A stretch of DNA of 64,000 bases, taken from positions 124,001 through 188,000 of the forward strand of contig CAWJDQ010000001.1 of the NCBI GenBank assembly GCA_963841695.1, given 5' to 3'. The DNA comes from RYN-230 sp963841695. Lineage in GTDB: Bacteria > Actinomycetota > Actinomycetes > Streptosporangiales > Streptosporangiaceae. The translations under genes were made by a program, and so were the position numbers. The notes below the pieces were generated by a model that saw only the letters and a program-made list of their open reading frames with translations, had not been told where the DNA came from and made no database searches. Below, piece after piece: positions 43,916 through 52,067 of the stretch (its first letter is position 1; every line of letters begins with the position of its first letter).

Positions 43916-44638
43916 CTACGCCGTGACGCCGGCGGCGGCGTAGCTGTCCCGGCTGGTAGGACGGGCCGGAGAGCCGACATAGACGCGGCCGGCCTCGGTG
44001 TCCTTGAGGACGACCGCGCTCGCGCCGATGAGGCAGTCCTCGGCCACCGTGACGCAGGTCGAGATGCAACTGTTGGCCCCGAGGAACGTGCCGCGGCGCA
44101 CCGTGCAGCCTCCGCAGATCACGGCGTGCGGGCCCGCGTAGCAGTCATCCTCGACGGTGGAGCCATGCCCGACACACGTTCCGCTGCCCAGGAAGACATT
44201 GTCACCAACGCGGCAGCCGTGCTGCACCGCGACGTTCTCCTGGATGAACGCGTTCTCGCCGATCTCCGCGGTGCGCAGGATGAATGCGCGACTGCTGACG
44301 CACGAGACGCAGACGAACCCGGCGGCCTTGACGGCGTGGTAAAGCCGCCGCCGCACCCGGTTGAGCTGGATATCGGAAACGGCCACGAAGGCGCGGTAAT
44401 CCTCCGGCGGGTAGGCCGTGGCCAGTTCTTCGAACGGGACCACCGGAAGACCGCAATACGTATCGCTGGTGATGAACGAGGCCTCGGCACTGAAGGCCAC
44501 CACCTCATGCGGAGAGTCGTAGCTGAAGTACTCGAACGCGATCGCCCCGTTCTCGCCGGTGCCAATGATTACTACGCGTTCATCCTTGGATACAGCCCGC
44601 AACGGATGGCGTGTCCCCCGCCAAGGTTCCCAAGTCAT
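43916..44638 (-). CDS. NeuD/PglD-like sugar O- or N-acyltransferase
   Basis: A 240-residue protein. Residues 18-95 form the Rossmann-like nucleotide-sugar binding domain (ERVVIIGTGENGAIAFEYF); residues 110-230 a left-handed beta helix with hexapeptide repeats (IGENAFIQENVAVQHGCRVG, VFLGSGTCVGHGSTV, CLIGASAVVLKDTEAG, VYVGSPARP). The His in the AVQHGC turn is the expected catalytic base. The family acetylates surface sugars such as sialic or bacillosamine-type residues. Codon use is less GC-biased than average here, hinting at transfer. Start ATG 44638. Confidence 0.8.
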   Translation of the reverse strand: MTWEPWRGTRHPLRAVSKDERVVIIGTGENGAIAFEYFSYDSPHEVVAFSAEASFITSDTYCGLPVVPFEELATAYPPEDYRAFVAVSDIQLNRVRRRLYHAVKAAGFVCVSCVSSRAFILRTAEIGENAFIQENVAVQHGCRVGDNVFLGSGTCVGHGSTVEDDCYAGPHAVICGGCTVRRGTFLGANSCISTCVTVAEDCLIGASAVVLKDTEAGRVYVGSPARPTSRDSYAAAGVTA

Positions 44639-44756
44639 CCCCGCACGGTAGCCCCGGGAAAACCACCAGGTCTCGATTTTTACGTAGGAAACACTTGGAA
44701 TGTCTTCAGCTAACCCAAAGGTGGCAGTGGTACCGACGGCCCGTACGGCCTGGAGC

Positions 44757-45527
44757 TCACGCGAAACGGTCGTCTGGAACCCGGAGTGTGTTGAGCGACG
44801 ACTCAAGATCCGACAGCCGGGCATGGAGCACCCCGCCCTGCGGTGAGCTGGCGCCCCCGGAGGATCGCTGGGCGTCCATCGTGTCCCGGACCGCCCGCAG
44901 CGAGAGGATGGCGTTCTCCACCTGAACGCGGCGGTGCTCAGTGGGCGCGGTCTCACGCAACGCGTACAGCGCCTCGGTGAGGTCATCCGCGCGGCGCTGG
45001 AGGTCAGCCCAGCGGATGCCGGCCGCCTCGGTGAACACGCCCTGCCGTTCGGCCGCCCGCACCGCGCCGTCGAAAGCCGCGCCCTTGGCGTACACGTCGA
45101 CGGCTCCCGGACGCCAGCCGGCCCCCGCGGCCGAGGGGCGGGCACGCGCGGGAGAGCGGGTGGCCAGCAGGATTATGCCGAGAAGGACCAGGGCGCCCAG
45201 GGCGACCCACAACCAGATGAGGTAGGAGCCGAACCCGCTGGTGGAGGTGGATGAACTGGTCGGCGTCGGGGTCGGCGCGGTCGAGGCCGTGCTCGCCGCG
45301 GCCGTCGGGCTGGCGGTGGTGGGTGCCGCGGTCGGGCTGGCTGCGGTCGGCGTTGGCGAGGGCTGGGTGGTCGGCGTGGCCGGTGCGCTCGCGCCGGGTG
45401 AGGAGGCGGTGGCGGTGACGGCGCCGCGAGCGCTCTGCGCGTACCCGGTCACCAGGCATCCGGCCACCAGGATCACGGCCGCCAGCAGCACGCTCTGCCT
45501 GAGGCGGCGCATCCCCCATGCTCCCAT
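44757..45527 (-). CDS. Secreted/membrane protein with Thr-Pro linker
   Basis: A 256-residue protein: N-terminal signal/anchor (SVLLAAVILVAGCLVTGYA), a 75-residue Ala/Pro/Ser/Thr linker (TPTAASPTAAPTTASPTAAA), a membrane helix (YLIWLWVALGALVLLGIILL) and a cytoplasmic helical domain (RADDLTEALYALRETAPTEH, VENAILSLRAVRDTMDAQR). The linker could span the cell wall. Not assigned to a family. The Cys after LVAG could be a lipobox (VAGC), making it a lipoprotein with a second anchor. Confidence 0.6.
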   Translation of the reverse strand: MGAWGMRRLRQSVLLAAVILVAGCLVTGYAQSARGAVTATASSPGASAPATPTTQPSPTPTAASPTAAPTTASPTAAASTASTAPTPTPTSSSTSTSGFGSYLIWLWVALGALVLLGIILLATRSPARARPSAAGAGWRPGAVDVYAKGAAFDGAVRAAERQGVFTEAAGIRWADLQRRADDLTEALYALRETAPTEHRRVQVENAILSLRAVRDTMDAQRSSGGASSPQGGVLHARLSDLESSLNTLRVPDDRFA

Positions 45528-45602
45528 AGCTCGATCCTGACGGAATCCGCGGATTACCGCCACACCCCGCGCCCGACTCCGGTGACCCGGTCTTCAGGCG
45601 GC

Positions 45603-46472
45603 TCAGCCGTCGGACATGGGATTCTTGCGCGCGGCCCAGGCGGAACGCCGTCCGCGAGGTGAGCGGCGCAGCCGGCCAGCCTCGTGCGCGTAGTGGAGGA
45701 ATCGTAACGGCACATAGCACAGCAGGAGCAGGCGGTTTGTGAGCCAGGCCCGCCGGTAAGCATGGGGAGAGGCAATGGCCGAATGAGTGGCATAGGAATG
45801 CTCGGTCATTCGCAGGTAAGCGCGGAAATCGCGCAGGCTGTCGCGGATTCGCCGGGCTGACATGCCCGCCGCTAACTGGGGAGCGAAGATCACCCGGTGC
45901 CCGCCATGGAACAGGTGAATCCCGAGGTCCACGTCTTCGTGAACGCCCGGGTCCTCGCATAGGACACCGCGCACCGCCCGCCAGGCGCTCGCCCGGATCG
46001 CCATGTTGGCCCCGTAAATCCAGTCCAGCCGCTGCCCGGTGTCCCTGGCCCAGGCGGCCCGCAGCCAGAGATCAAGCCGCGCGATGAGGCGGGGAAGCGG
46101 GATGTCGTAGTAGCGCGCGGGCCCGGTGATCGCCCCGACCGTGCGGTCGGCGAAGAGATCATGGATTTGCTCGACCCACCGCGGCGGAAGCAGGGTGTCG
46201 GCGTCGATCCGGCCGATTAAGTCGCCCGCGGCCGCGTCCAGCCCGGCGTTGCGGGCATGCAGCACGCCCTGGCGCGGCTCATGGAGTGAGATGACCCGTC
46301 CCCGGTAGGCGCGCAGGCGGTCGGCCGTCCCGTCCGTTGAGCCATTGTCTACGACGATGACCTCGTCGGCCGGCACGGTCTGGCTGAGAATGGCGTCCAG
46401 GCAAGGCCCGATGGTCTCTTCTTCGTTAAAGACCGGGATGACCAGCGATACGCGAAGCCTTGCTCTGTCCAC
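45603..46472 (-). CDS. Family 2 glycosyltransferase
   Basis: A 289-residue GT-A fold enzyme: LRVSLVIPVFNEEETIGPCL, VIVVDNGSTDGTADRL, LIGRIDADTLLPPRWV (DxD-like IDAD), IYGANMAIRASAWRAV and EDPGVHEDVDLGIHLFHGG. It moves a sugar from a nucleotide donor to a lipid or polysaccharide. One or two hydrophobic C-terminal helices (AWLTNRLLLLCYVPLRFLHY) suggest membrane association. Near the NeuD-like gene, so surface-glycan work is plausible. GTG start. Confidence 0.85.
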   Translation of the reverse strand: MDRARLRVSLVIPVFNEEETIGPCLDAILSQTVPADEVIVVDNGSTDGTADRLRAYRGRVISLHEPRQGVLHARNAGLDAAAGDLIGRIDADTLLPPRWVEQIHDLFADRTVGAITGPARYYDIPLPRLIARLDLWLRAAWARDTGQRLDWIYGANMAIRASAWRAVRGVLCEDPGVHEDVDLGIHLFHGGHRVIFAPQLAAGMSARRIRDSLRDFRAYLRMTEHSYATHSAIASPHAYRRAWLTNRLLLLCYVPLRFLHYAHEAGRLRRSPRGRRSAWAARKNPMSDG

Positions 46473-46541
46473 AGGATCCTCGGCTCAGCAGCCCCCGCGA
46501 GCTTCAGGGTAGTACCGGACCGGCTTAGACGGCCAGGCGAG

Positions 46542-47024
46542 CTACTGCAGCCCGGCGCGGACGGACGTGATGCGCTGCGTGTTGAAGCCGAGCCAGTGCA
46601 TCCGGCCCGCATAGCGCGCGTGCTCCACCTTGAGGCAACGGTCCATGATCACCGTCACGCCGCCGTCCTCGGCGATCTGCGCGCCGTCGGCGTTGATCAC
46701 GCCGAACTGGCACCAGAGCGCCCCGGCGTGGATCGCCACCGCGTCCCGCGCGATCCCCGGCAGGGCATCTGGTGAGCGGAAGACGTTCACGACGTCCACC
46801 GGCACGGGCACGTCCAGCAGGCTCGCGTAGCACGTCTCGCCGAGGATCTCTGCCTCGCGGGGATTCACCGGGATCACCTGGTAGCCGTGCCGCTTGAGGT
46901 AGTAGCCGACGAAGTTGCTGGCCCGCAGCTCGTTGCCGGACAGGCCCACGATCGCGATCGTCCTGGCGGTGTGCAGGAGGCGCTGGATCGTCACTGGGTC
47001 CTGGTACCGCGCGAGATCGGTCAT
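46542..47024 (-). CDS. CoA-binding domain protein
   Basis: A 160-residue single Rossmann domain: ARTIAIVGLSGNELRASNFV, YYLKRHGYQVIPVNPREAEI, VDVVNVFRSPDAL, ALWCQFGVINADGAQIAEDG, and VIMDRCLKVEHARY. This is the stand-alone CoA-binding family related to succinyl-CoA synthetase alpha. Seven bases after metY, so co-transcribed with metX-metY; such genes often accompany O-acetylhomoserine sulfhydrylase. Biochemical role not established. Confidence 0.85.
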   Translation of the reverse strand: MTDLARYQDPVTIQRLLHTARTIAIVGLSGNELRASNFVGYYLKRHGYQVIPVNPREAEILGETCYASLLDVPVPVDVVNVFRSPDALPGIARDAVAIHAGALWCQFGVINADGAQIAEDGGVTVIMDRCLKVEHARYAGRMHWLGFNTQRITSVRAGLQ

Positions 47025-47031
47025 GGTGCCG

Positions 47032-48357
47032 CTACCTTCTTCCCGCTATCGCGGCGACCCGCGCGAATCCCTGCTCCAGGTCCCAGATCAGATCCTCGAC
47101 GGACTCAGTGCCGACTGACAGCCGTACCGTCCCTGGCCCGACGCCGGCCGCCCGCAGTTCGTCCTCGCCCAGCTGCCGGTGTGTCGTACTGGCCGGATGG
47201 ATGATCAGGCTCTTCGCATCGCCGACGTTCGCCAGGTGGGACCAGAGTGTCACGCCGCCGATGAGGTTCTGCCCCCCGGCCCGGCCACCGGCGCAGTCGA
47301 ACGAGAACACCGCGCCGGCCCCGCGCGGCAGGTATTTCTGCACGAGCGTCTGGTACCGGTTCCCGGGCAGGCCGGGATAGTTCACATTCGAGGCCAGCTC
47401 GTGCGACTCGAGGAACGCCGCGACCGCCTGCGCGTTGCTGACGTGACGATCCATCCGCAGCGACAGCGTCTCGAGCCCCTGCAGGAACAGGAAACCGTTG
47501 AGCGGCGCGAGCGTCGCGCCGAGGTCGCGCAGGGTCTCGGCCCGGAGCTTCATCAGATAGCCGTACATCCCGAACGTCTCGTGGAATTGCAGGCCGTGGT
47601 AGGCCGGCGACGGGTCCGCGACCACCGGGAAACGGCCGTTGGACCAGTTGAACGTGCCAGCCTCGACGACGACGCCGCCGATGCTGGTGCCGTGGCCGCC
47701 GATGAACTTGGTCGCCGAGTGGATCACGATGTCCGCGCCCCATTCGATCGGGCGGCACAGGTACGGCGTCGCGAACGTGTTGTCCACGATCAGCGGGAGC
47801 TCGTGCTCGTGCGCGATGGCGGCCACGGTCTCGATGTCCAGCACGTTCCCGGCCGGGTTGCCGATTGTCTCGCCGAAGAACGCTTTCGTGTTGGCGCGGA
47901 CCGCCTTGCGCCACGCGCCCGGATCGTCGGGATCGACCCAGGTCAGCTCGACGCTCATCTTGCGCAGCAGGTGCTTGAGCTGGTTCACCGTCCCGCCGTA
48001 CAGCGCTGCGGACGAGACCACGTGGTCACCCGGCTGCAGCAGCGTGAAGAGCGCGCCTGCCTGCGCGGCGATCCCGCTCGCGAACGCCACCCCGCCGCAG
48101 CCGCCCTCCAGGTTCGCCACCCGCTCCTCGAATACCGCGACGGTCGGGTTCATGATGCGTGAGTACGTGTTCCCGTACTCCTGCAGGTTGAAGTACGCCG
48201 CCGCGGATTCCGGGTCCTCGAACACGTAGCTCGTCGTCTGGAAGATCGGCACCGCCCGTGCGCCCGTGTTCGGGTCCGGCCGCTGTCCCGCGTGCAGCTG
48301 CCGGGTCTCGAATCCGAACGCGCGGTCATCGTCGGCGTGGGCGGGCTGGTCGGTCAC
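47032..48357 (-). CDS. metY: O-acetylhomoserine sulfhydrylase
   Basis: A 441-residue PLP enzyme that makes homocysteine from O-acetylhomoserine and sulfide. Hallmarks: FETRQLHAGQRPDPNTGARA, FASGIAAQAGALFTLLQPGD, VDNTFATPYLCRPIEWGADI, PLP lysine in VIHSATKFIGGHGTSIGGVV, and RLSVGTESVEDLIWDLEQG. Full length. GTG start 19 bases after metX. With metX it gives direct sulfhydrylation for methionine synthesis. Confidence 0.93.
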   Translation of the reverse strand: MTDQPAHADDDRAFGFETRQLHAGQRPDPNTGARAVPIFQTTSYVFEDPESAAAYFNLQEYGNTYSRIMNPTVAVFEERVANLEGGCGGVAFASGIAAQAGALFTLLQPGDHVVSSAALYGGTVNQLKHLLRKMSVELTWVDPDDPGAWRKAVRANTKAFFGETIGNPAGNVLDIETVAAIAHEHELPLIVDNTFATPYLCRPIEWGADIVIHSATKFIGGHGTSIGGVVVEAGTFNWSNGRFPVVADPSPAYHGLQFHETFGMYGYLMKLRAETLRDLGATLAPLNGFLFLQGLETLSLRMDRHVSNAQAVAAFLESHELASNVNYPGLPGNRYQTLVQKYLPRGAGAVFSFDCAGGRAGGQNLIGGVTLWSHLANVGDAKSLIIHPASTTHRQLGEDELRAAGVGPGTVRLSVGTESVEDLIWDLEQGFARVAAIAGRR

Positions 48358-48376
48358 GAAGGCCCCTTCCTCGATG

Positions 48377-49690
48377 TCATCCGCGGGCCCCGCCTTCAGC
48401 CAGGCTGCGGCGGCCCAGAAACTGGCGGATTATCGGCGTCTGCCGCGCTTCCTCCAGCAGGAAACAGTCGTGGCCGTACGGCGCCTCGATGATATGGAAC
48501 TCGGCCGGCTTGCCGAGCACGCGGAGCGCTTCCTCGATTTCCCCCGACGCAGACGGCGGGTACAGCCAGTCGGAACTGAACGCGATCATCAGGGTGCGCG
48601 CTGACATGCCTTCGAGCGCCTGGGCCAGCGACCCGCCGCCGTGCTGCCGCGCAAGATCGAAGTAGGTCAGCGCGCGCGACGTGTAGAGGTACGTGTTGGC
48701 GTCGAAGCGCCTGACGAACGAGTCCGCCTGGTGCCGCAGGTAGCTCTCGACCTCGAACTCCGGTTCGGTGATCGTGTAGCGGATATCGTCGGCGAACTGC
48801 AGCCGCAGGCCGAACTTGTCGTCCAGCGCCAGGGCGGACAGGTACGTGATGTGGCCGACCATCCGGGCCACACCCATCCCGGCATCGGGCCCGGCGCCCG
48901 TGCCGTAGTAGCGGCCGCCCTGCCAGGCCGGGTCCCCCATGATCGCGGCACGCGCGATCGCGTTCCAGGCCACGCCCTGCGGGTGCAGGGCGTGCGTGCT
49001 GGCGATCGACACGACGGCATCGACCTGATCAGGGAACAGGATGGCCCATTCGAACGCCTGCATCCCGCCGAGCGAGCCTCCGGCTACCGCGGCCAGCCGC
49101 TCGATACCGAGGGCGTCCAGGAACGCACGCTCGGTCCGCACCATGTCGCCGACAGTGATCACGGGGAAGTCCGGCCCGTAGGGCTGGCCGGTCGCCGGGT
49201 CGATCGACGATGGTCCCGTTGTCCCGCGGCAGCCGCCGAGCAGGTTCGTCGAGACGACGAAGAAGCGGTCGGTGTCGAACGCCTTGCCGGGGCCGATCAT
49301 CCCGTCCCACCAGCCGAGCCCTTTGCGGGCTGCGCCGTCGCGATCCTCGGCCCCGAACCCGTCGCGCGTGCTCTCCTCGGGCGGCGTCTTCGCGAAGCCC
49401 GCGGCGTGGGCGTCGCCGCTGAGCGCATGGCAGACCAGGATGACGTTGTCGCGCCGGGGTGCGAGGGCACCGTAGGTCTCGTACGCCACGCGAACCGGGT
49501 GCAGCTCCCGCCCGCAGTCGAGCCGCACCGGCTCCGGCAGGTCGAGGTACTGGGTTTCGACCGTCCCGACTAGCCGGCCGCGAGCGTTGAGGCTGGCTCC
49601 GCCATGGGGGCTATCGTAGCTTGCCCTGATCAGGGTATTGTCAAGCGTCTTGATAGGGAAACCGGGGAGCGAAGGGGCGTCACCCACCAT
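48377..49690 (-). CDS. metX: Homoserine O-acetyltransferase
   Basis: An alpha/beta hydrolase-fold enzyme that acetylates homoserine. Nucleophile Ser is in AAVAGGSLGGMQAFEWAI, Asp in AFSSDWLYPPSASGEI and His in APYGHDCFLLEE; VILVCHALSGDAHAAG and GMIGPGKAFDTDRFFVVSTN are typical. Conserved sequence starts near 49570 (VETQYLDLPEPVRLDCGREL). The only in-frame ATG upstream is at 49690, overlapping the divergent osmC start; an out-of-frame ATG lies at 49605. The true start or a small frame error here is unresolved. The long form is 437 residues. Confidence 0.88.
   Translation of the reverse strand: MVGDAPSLPGFPIKTLDNTLIRASYDSPHGGASLNARGRLVGTVETQYLDLPEPVRLDCGRELHPVRVAYETYGALAPRRDNVILVCHALSGDAHAAGFAKTPPEESTRDGFGAEDRDGAARKGLGWWDGMIGPGKAFDTDRFFVVSTNLLGGCRGTTGPSSIDPATGQPYGPDFPVITVGDMVRTERAFLDALGIERLAAVAGGSLGGMQAFEWAILFPDQVDAVVSIASTHALHPQGVAWNAIARAAIMGDPAWQGGRYYGTGAGPDAGMGVARMVGHITYLSALALDDKFGLRLQFADDIRYTITEPEFEVESYLRHQADSFVRRFDANTYLYTSRALTYFDLARQHGGGSLAQALEGMSARTLMIAFSSDWLYPPSASGEIEEALRVLGKPAEFHIIEAPYGHDCFLLEEARQTPIIRQFLGRRSLAEGGARG
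49624..49635. promoter_or_regulatory. Palindrome between metX and osmC
   Basis: CCCTGATCAGGG, a 12-bp perfect palindrome in the divergent control region. TTGACA (49639-49644 on the minus strand) and TACGAT (49613-49618) flank it with a 20-base gap, a possible but over-long promoter. Confidence 0.35.
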
Positions 49691-50240
49691 GACTACGGAA
49701 GTAACCAACGGCGTTAACGTGCAGGCCTTGCTCGACGCGCGCGAAGTGCTGAAGGGTGCGCCTGAGGCTGCCCAGTTCACCTGGCGCGCGTCCGCCAAGT
49801 GGCAGAGCGGCGTCCACAGCACGATCAAGGTCCAGAGCTACTTCGGCCTCGGGCAGGAGCAGAACCACAAGGAAGAGTGGACGTTCGAAGCCGACCACCC
49901 CGAGGTCTTCGCGGCGGAGGACAACGGCATCACGCCGATCGAGTACCTCCTCGTCGGCCTGGCGAGCTGCCTGACCGGGGGTATCGCCTCTGTCGCGGAG
50001 CACCGCGGCATCCAGCTGCGCTCGGTCGAGTCCACGGTCGAGGGCGGCCACGACATCCGCGGGATCCTGGGTGCCGACAGCGACGTCCGCAACGGCTACA
50101 ACGACATCAAGGTGACGTTCACGATCGACGCGGACGCGTCGAGGCAGGAGATCGAGGCGCTGGTCGCCCAGTCCCAGAAGCGCTCCGCGGTGTTCGACGC
50201 GCTGACCAATCCCACGAACGTCACCGTCGAAGTCGCTTGA
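49689..50240 (+). CDS. OsmC-family protein
   Basis: A 183-residue OsmC/YhfA-like protein. WRASAKWQSGVHSTIKVQSY, then PIEYLLVGLASCLTGGIASV with one redox Cys, and VTFTIDADASRQEIEALVAQ with QKRSAVFDALTNPTNVTVEV, where the second Cys of classic OsmC peroxidases is Ser. This is the single-Cys subgroup, so peroxidase activity is doubtful. Divergent from metX; followed closely by a flavin monooxygenase. Confidence 0.88.
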   Translation: MTTEVTNGVNVQALLDAREVLKGAPEAAQFTWRASAKWQSGVHSTIKVQSYFGLGQEQNHKEEWTFEADHPEVFAAEDNGITPIEYLLVGLASCLTGGIASVAEHRGIQLRSVESTVEGGHDIRGILGADSDVRNGYNDIKVTFTIDADASRQEIEALVAQSQKRSAVFDALTNPTNVTVEVA

Positions 50241-51537
50241 GCGGCCGCGCGGCGGCGCAGGCGCGCGCGATCCGGACAGTACTGAGGGGCCAGGCCATCG
50301 AGCGCACCACCACGGTTGTTGTCATCGGCGGGGGGCACGCGGGGCTCGCCGCGAGCTACTTCCTCAGCGAACGGTCGATCGACCACGTCGTCCTGGAGCG
50401 CGGCGAGGTGGCTAACTCCTGGCGGCGCGAACGCTGGGACTCCCTGCGGCTGCTCACTCCCAACTGGCAGAGCCGCCTGCCGGGCCTTCGCTACGAAGGC
50501 CCGGACCCAGACGGCTACATGACGGTGAGCGAGGTGACGGAGTTCATCGAGCGCTTCGCCAAGGTCTCGCGCGCGCCCGTCCGGACGGGGGTGAACGTCA
50601 CGTCGGTGCGGCAGGCCGGCGACGGGTACCAGGTGACGACGAGTCACGGCGAGATTCACGCCCGGACCGTGGTCATCGCCAGCGGCGCCTGCAATCAGCC
50701 AGCGCAGCCGCCACTGCACGCCGCGGTACCGCCGTCCGTCACGCAACTGACGCCATTCGGCTACCGCGACCCCGCCCAGCTGCCCGACGGCGGCGTGCTC
50801 GTCGTCGGGGCCTCGGCGACCGGCGTGCAGCTGGCCGCCGAGGTGAGGCGGTCGGCCGGCCAGTGACTCTCTCGGTGGGCGAGCACGTCCGGCTGCCGCG
50901 CACCTACCGCGGACGCGACGTGCTGTGGTGGATGGACGCGTCGGGCGTCTGGGACCAGCGCTACGACGAGGTTGAGGATCTCACCCGGGCCCGGCGGCTG
51001 CCGTCGCCCCAGCTCGTCGGGACCCCTGAGCGGACGACGCTGGATCTGAACGCGCTCACCTCGATGGGCGTCGAGCTGGTGGGCCGCTGGGCGGCGGTAC
51101 GTGACGGCCGCGCTCTCTTCTCTGGTGGCCTGCGCAACGTGTTCTCGCTCGCGGACCTCAAGATGGAGCGCCTGCTGGACACCTTCGACGAATGGGCCAA
51201 GGCGGAGGGGCAGGACGCTGAGGCCGGCCCGCCCGAGCGCTTCGCGGCGACCCGCGTGCCCGAGTCGGCACGGTTGCAGCTTGACCTGGGCAGTGGCGAG
51301 ATCGCCGCGATCGTGTGGGCGACCGGTTTCCGGCCTGACTACCGCTGGCTCGACGTGCCGGTGACCGACGCGAAGGGCCAGCTGCAGCACGACGGCGGTG
51401 TGGTCGGCAGCCCGGGACTGTACGCCCTGGGGCTGCCCGTGCTGCGGCGGCGCAGGTCCACGTTCATCTGCGGTATCGAGGACGACGCGCGGGACGTGAT
51501 CGGGCACCTGGCCGGGTATCTGGCCGTGCGCCGGTGA
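50237..51537 (+). pseudogene. FAD/NAD(P)-binding monooxygenase, one frameshift
   Basis: The frame after osmC encodes VVVIGGGHAGLAASYFLSER (FAD-binding), RWDSLRLLTPNWQSRLPG and GVLVVGASATGVQLAAEVRR (NADPH-binding), then stops at 50866. The C-terminal half continues in another frame from 50863 (LSVGEHVRLPRTYRGRDVLW, IVWATGFRPDYRWLDVP, FICGIEDDARDVIGHLAG), in the expected order. A single base near 50855 in a GGCCGGCC run would restore about 430 residues of a flavin-containing monooxygenase or CzcO-like protein. Likely start TTG 50237 overlapping the osmC stop; other starts possible. Confidence 0.8.
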
Positions 51538-51566
51538 CCCCGCCCGCTGGCTGACCACCGGCCCTC

Positions 51567-51589
51567 ACGGTCCGTCCGGCCTAGTGGAC
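51567..51589 (+). repeat. 23-bp interspersed repeat, copy 2
   Basis: Same sequence as 43795-43817 with A for G at position 17. It follows the flavin monooxygenase stop and precedes a converging gene. Confidence 0.5.
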
Positions 51590-51635
51590 TTGGAACGGCC
51601 CGTCCGGCCCGGCGGGCCCGGGACTCCTGGCCCCG

Positions 51636-52013
51636 TCAGTCCTCTCCGGAGAACCGCTCCCATGCGGCCTGCTTCGACACGCCGAGCGCTTCCCCGATGC
51701 GGGTCCAGCTGATGCCCCGGCCGCGCAGGACGGTCACGTGGTCATGCACGGCCGCGTCGGCCTGGGAGACCGCGGCCTGAGTCCGGGCCAGGCTGGCCAG
51801 CATCTCATCGTCGGGCTGCTCGTCCCAGGAGCCGAGCTGGGGGGCGAGCTCCTGGGTGATGATCAGGTCACACAGGCCCACGCACTCGTTGCAGATGAAC
51901 ACGCCTGGCCCGGCGATGAGCTTGACGACTGAATCCTGATCCTTGGTGCAGAACGAGCAGCGCAGCGCCGTCGGTGCGCTGGCGCCGGGCCGGATAATCC
52001 GGGGATGTCTCAT
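51636..52013 (-). CDS. ClpX-type C4 zinc finger protein with HTH tail
   Basis: A 125-residue protein. Residues 18-52 hold a ClpX-like zinc finger (RCSFC, then GVFICNECVGLCD: Cys-x2-Cys...Cys-x2-Cys), but there is no AAA+ domain. Residues 95-122 (VLRGRGISWTRIGEALGVSK, then QAAWERF) form a helix-turn-helix. The protein can thus bind DNA and perhaps dimerise or bind partners through the finger. Two near-palindromic repeats just upstream of its ATG suggest autoregulation. Confidence 0.8.
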   Translation of the reverse strand: MRHPRIIRPGASAPTALRCSFCTKDQDSVVKLIAGPGVFICNECVGLCDLIITQELAPQLGSWDEQPDDEMLASLARTQAAVSQADAAVHDHVTVLRGRGISWTRIGEALGVSKQAAWERFSGED

Positions 52014-52016
52014 GCC

Positions 52017-52063
52017 GTCAAGGTAGCCCTGACGCAGGCCCGCGTCAAGGCATCCCTGACGGA
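52017..52063 (-). promoter_or_regulatory. Twin near-palindromic operators upstream of ClpX-zinc-finger gene
   Basis: GTCAAGGTAGCCCTGACG (from 52017) and GTCAAGGCATCCCTGACG (from 52044), 27 bases apart. Each is a GTCAnGG-N3-CCnTGAC inverted repeat with one mismatch. They begin four bases before the ATG at 52013, so bound protein would cover the start region. Confidence 0.6.
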
Positions 52064-52067
52064 CACG

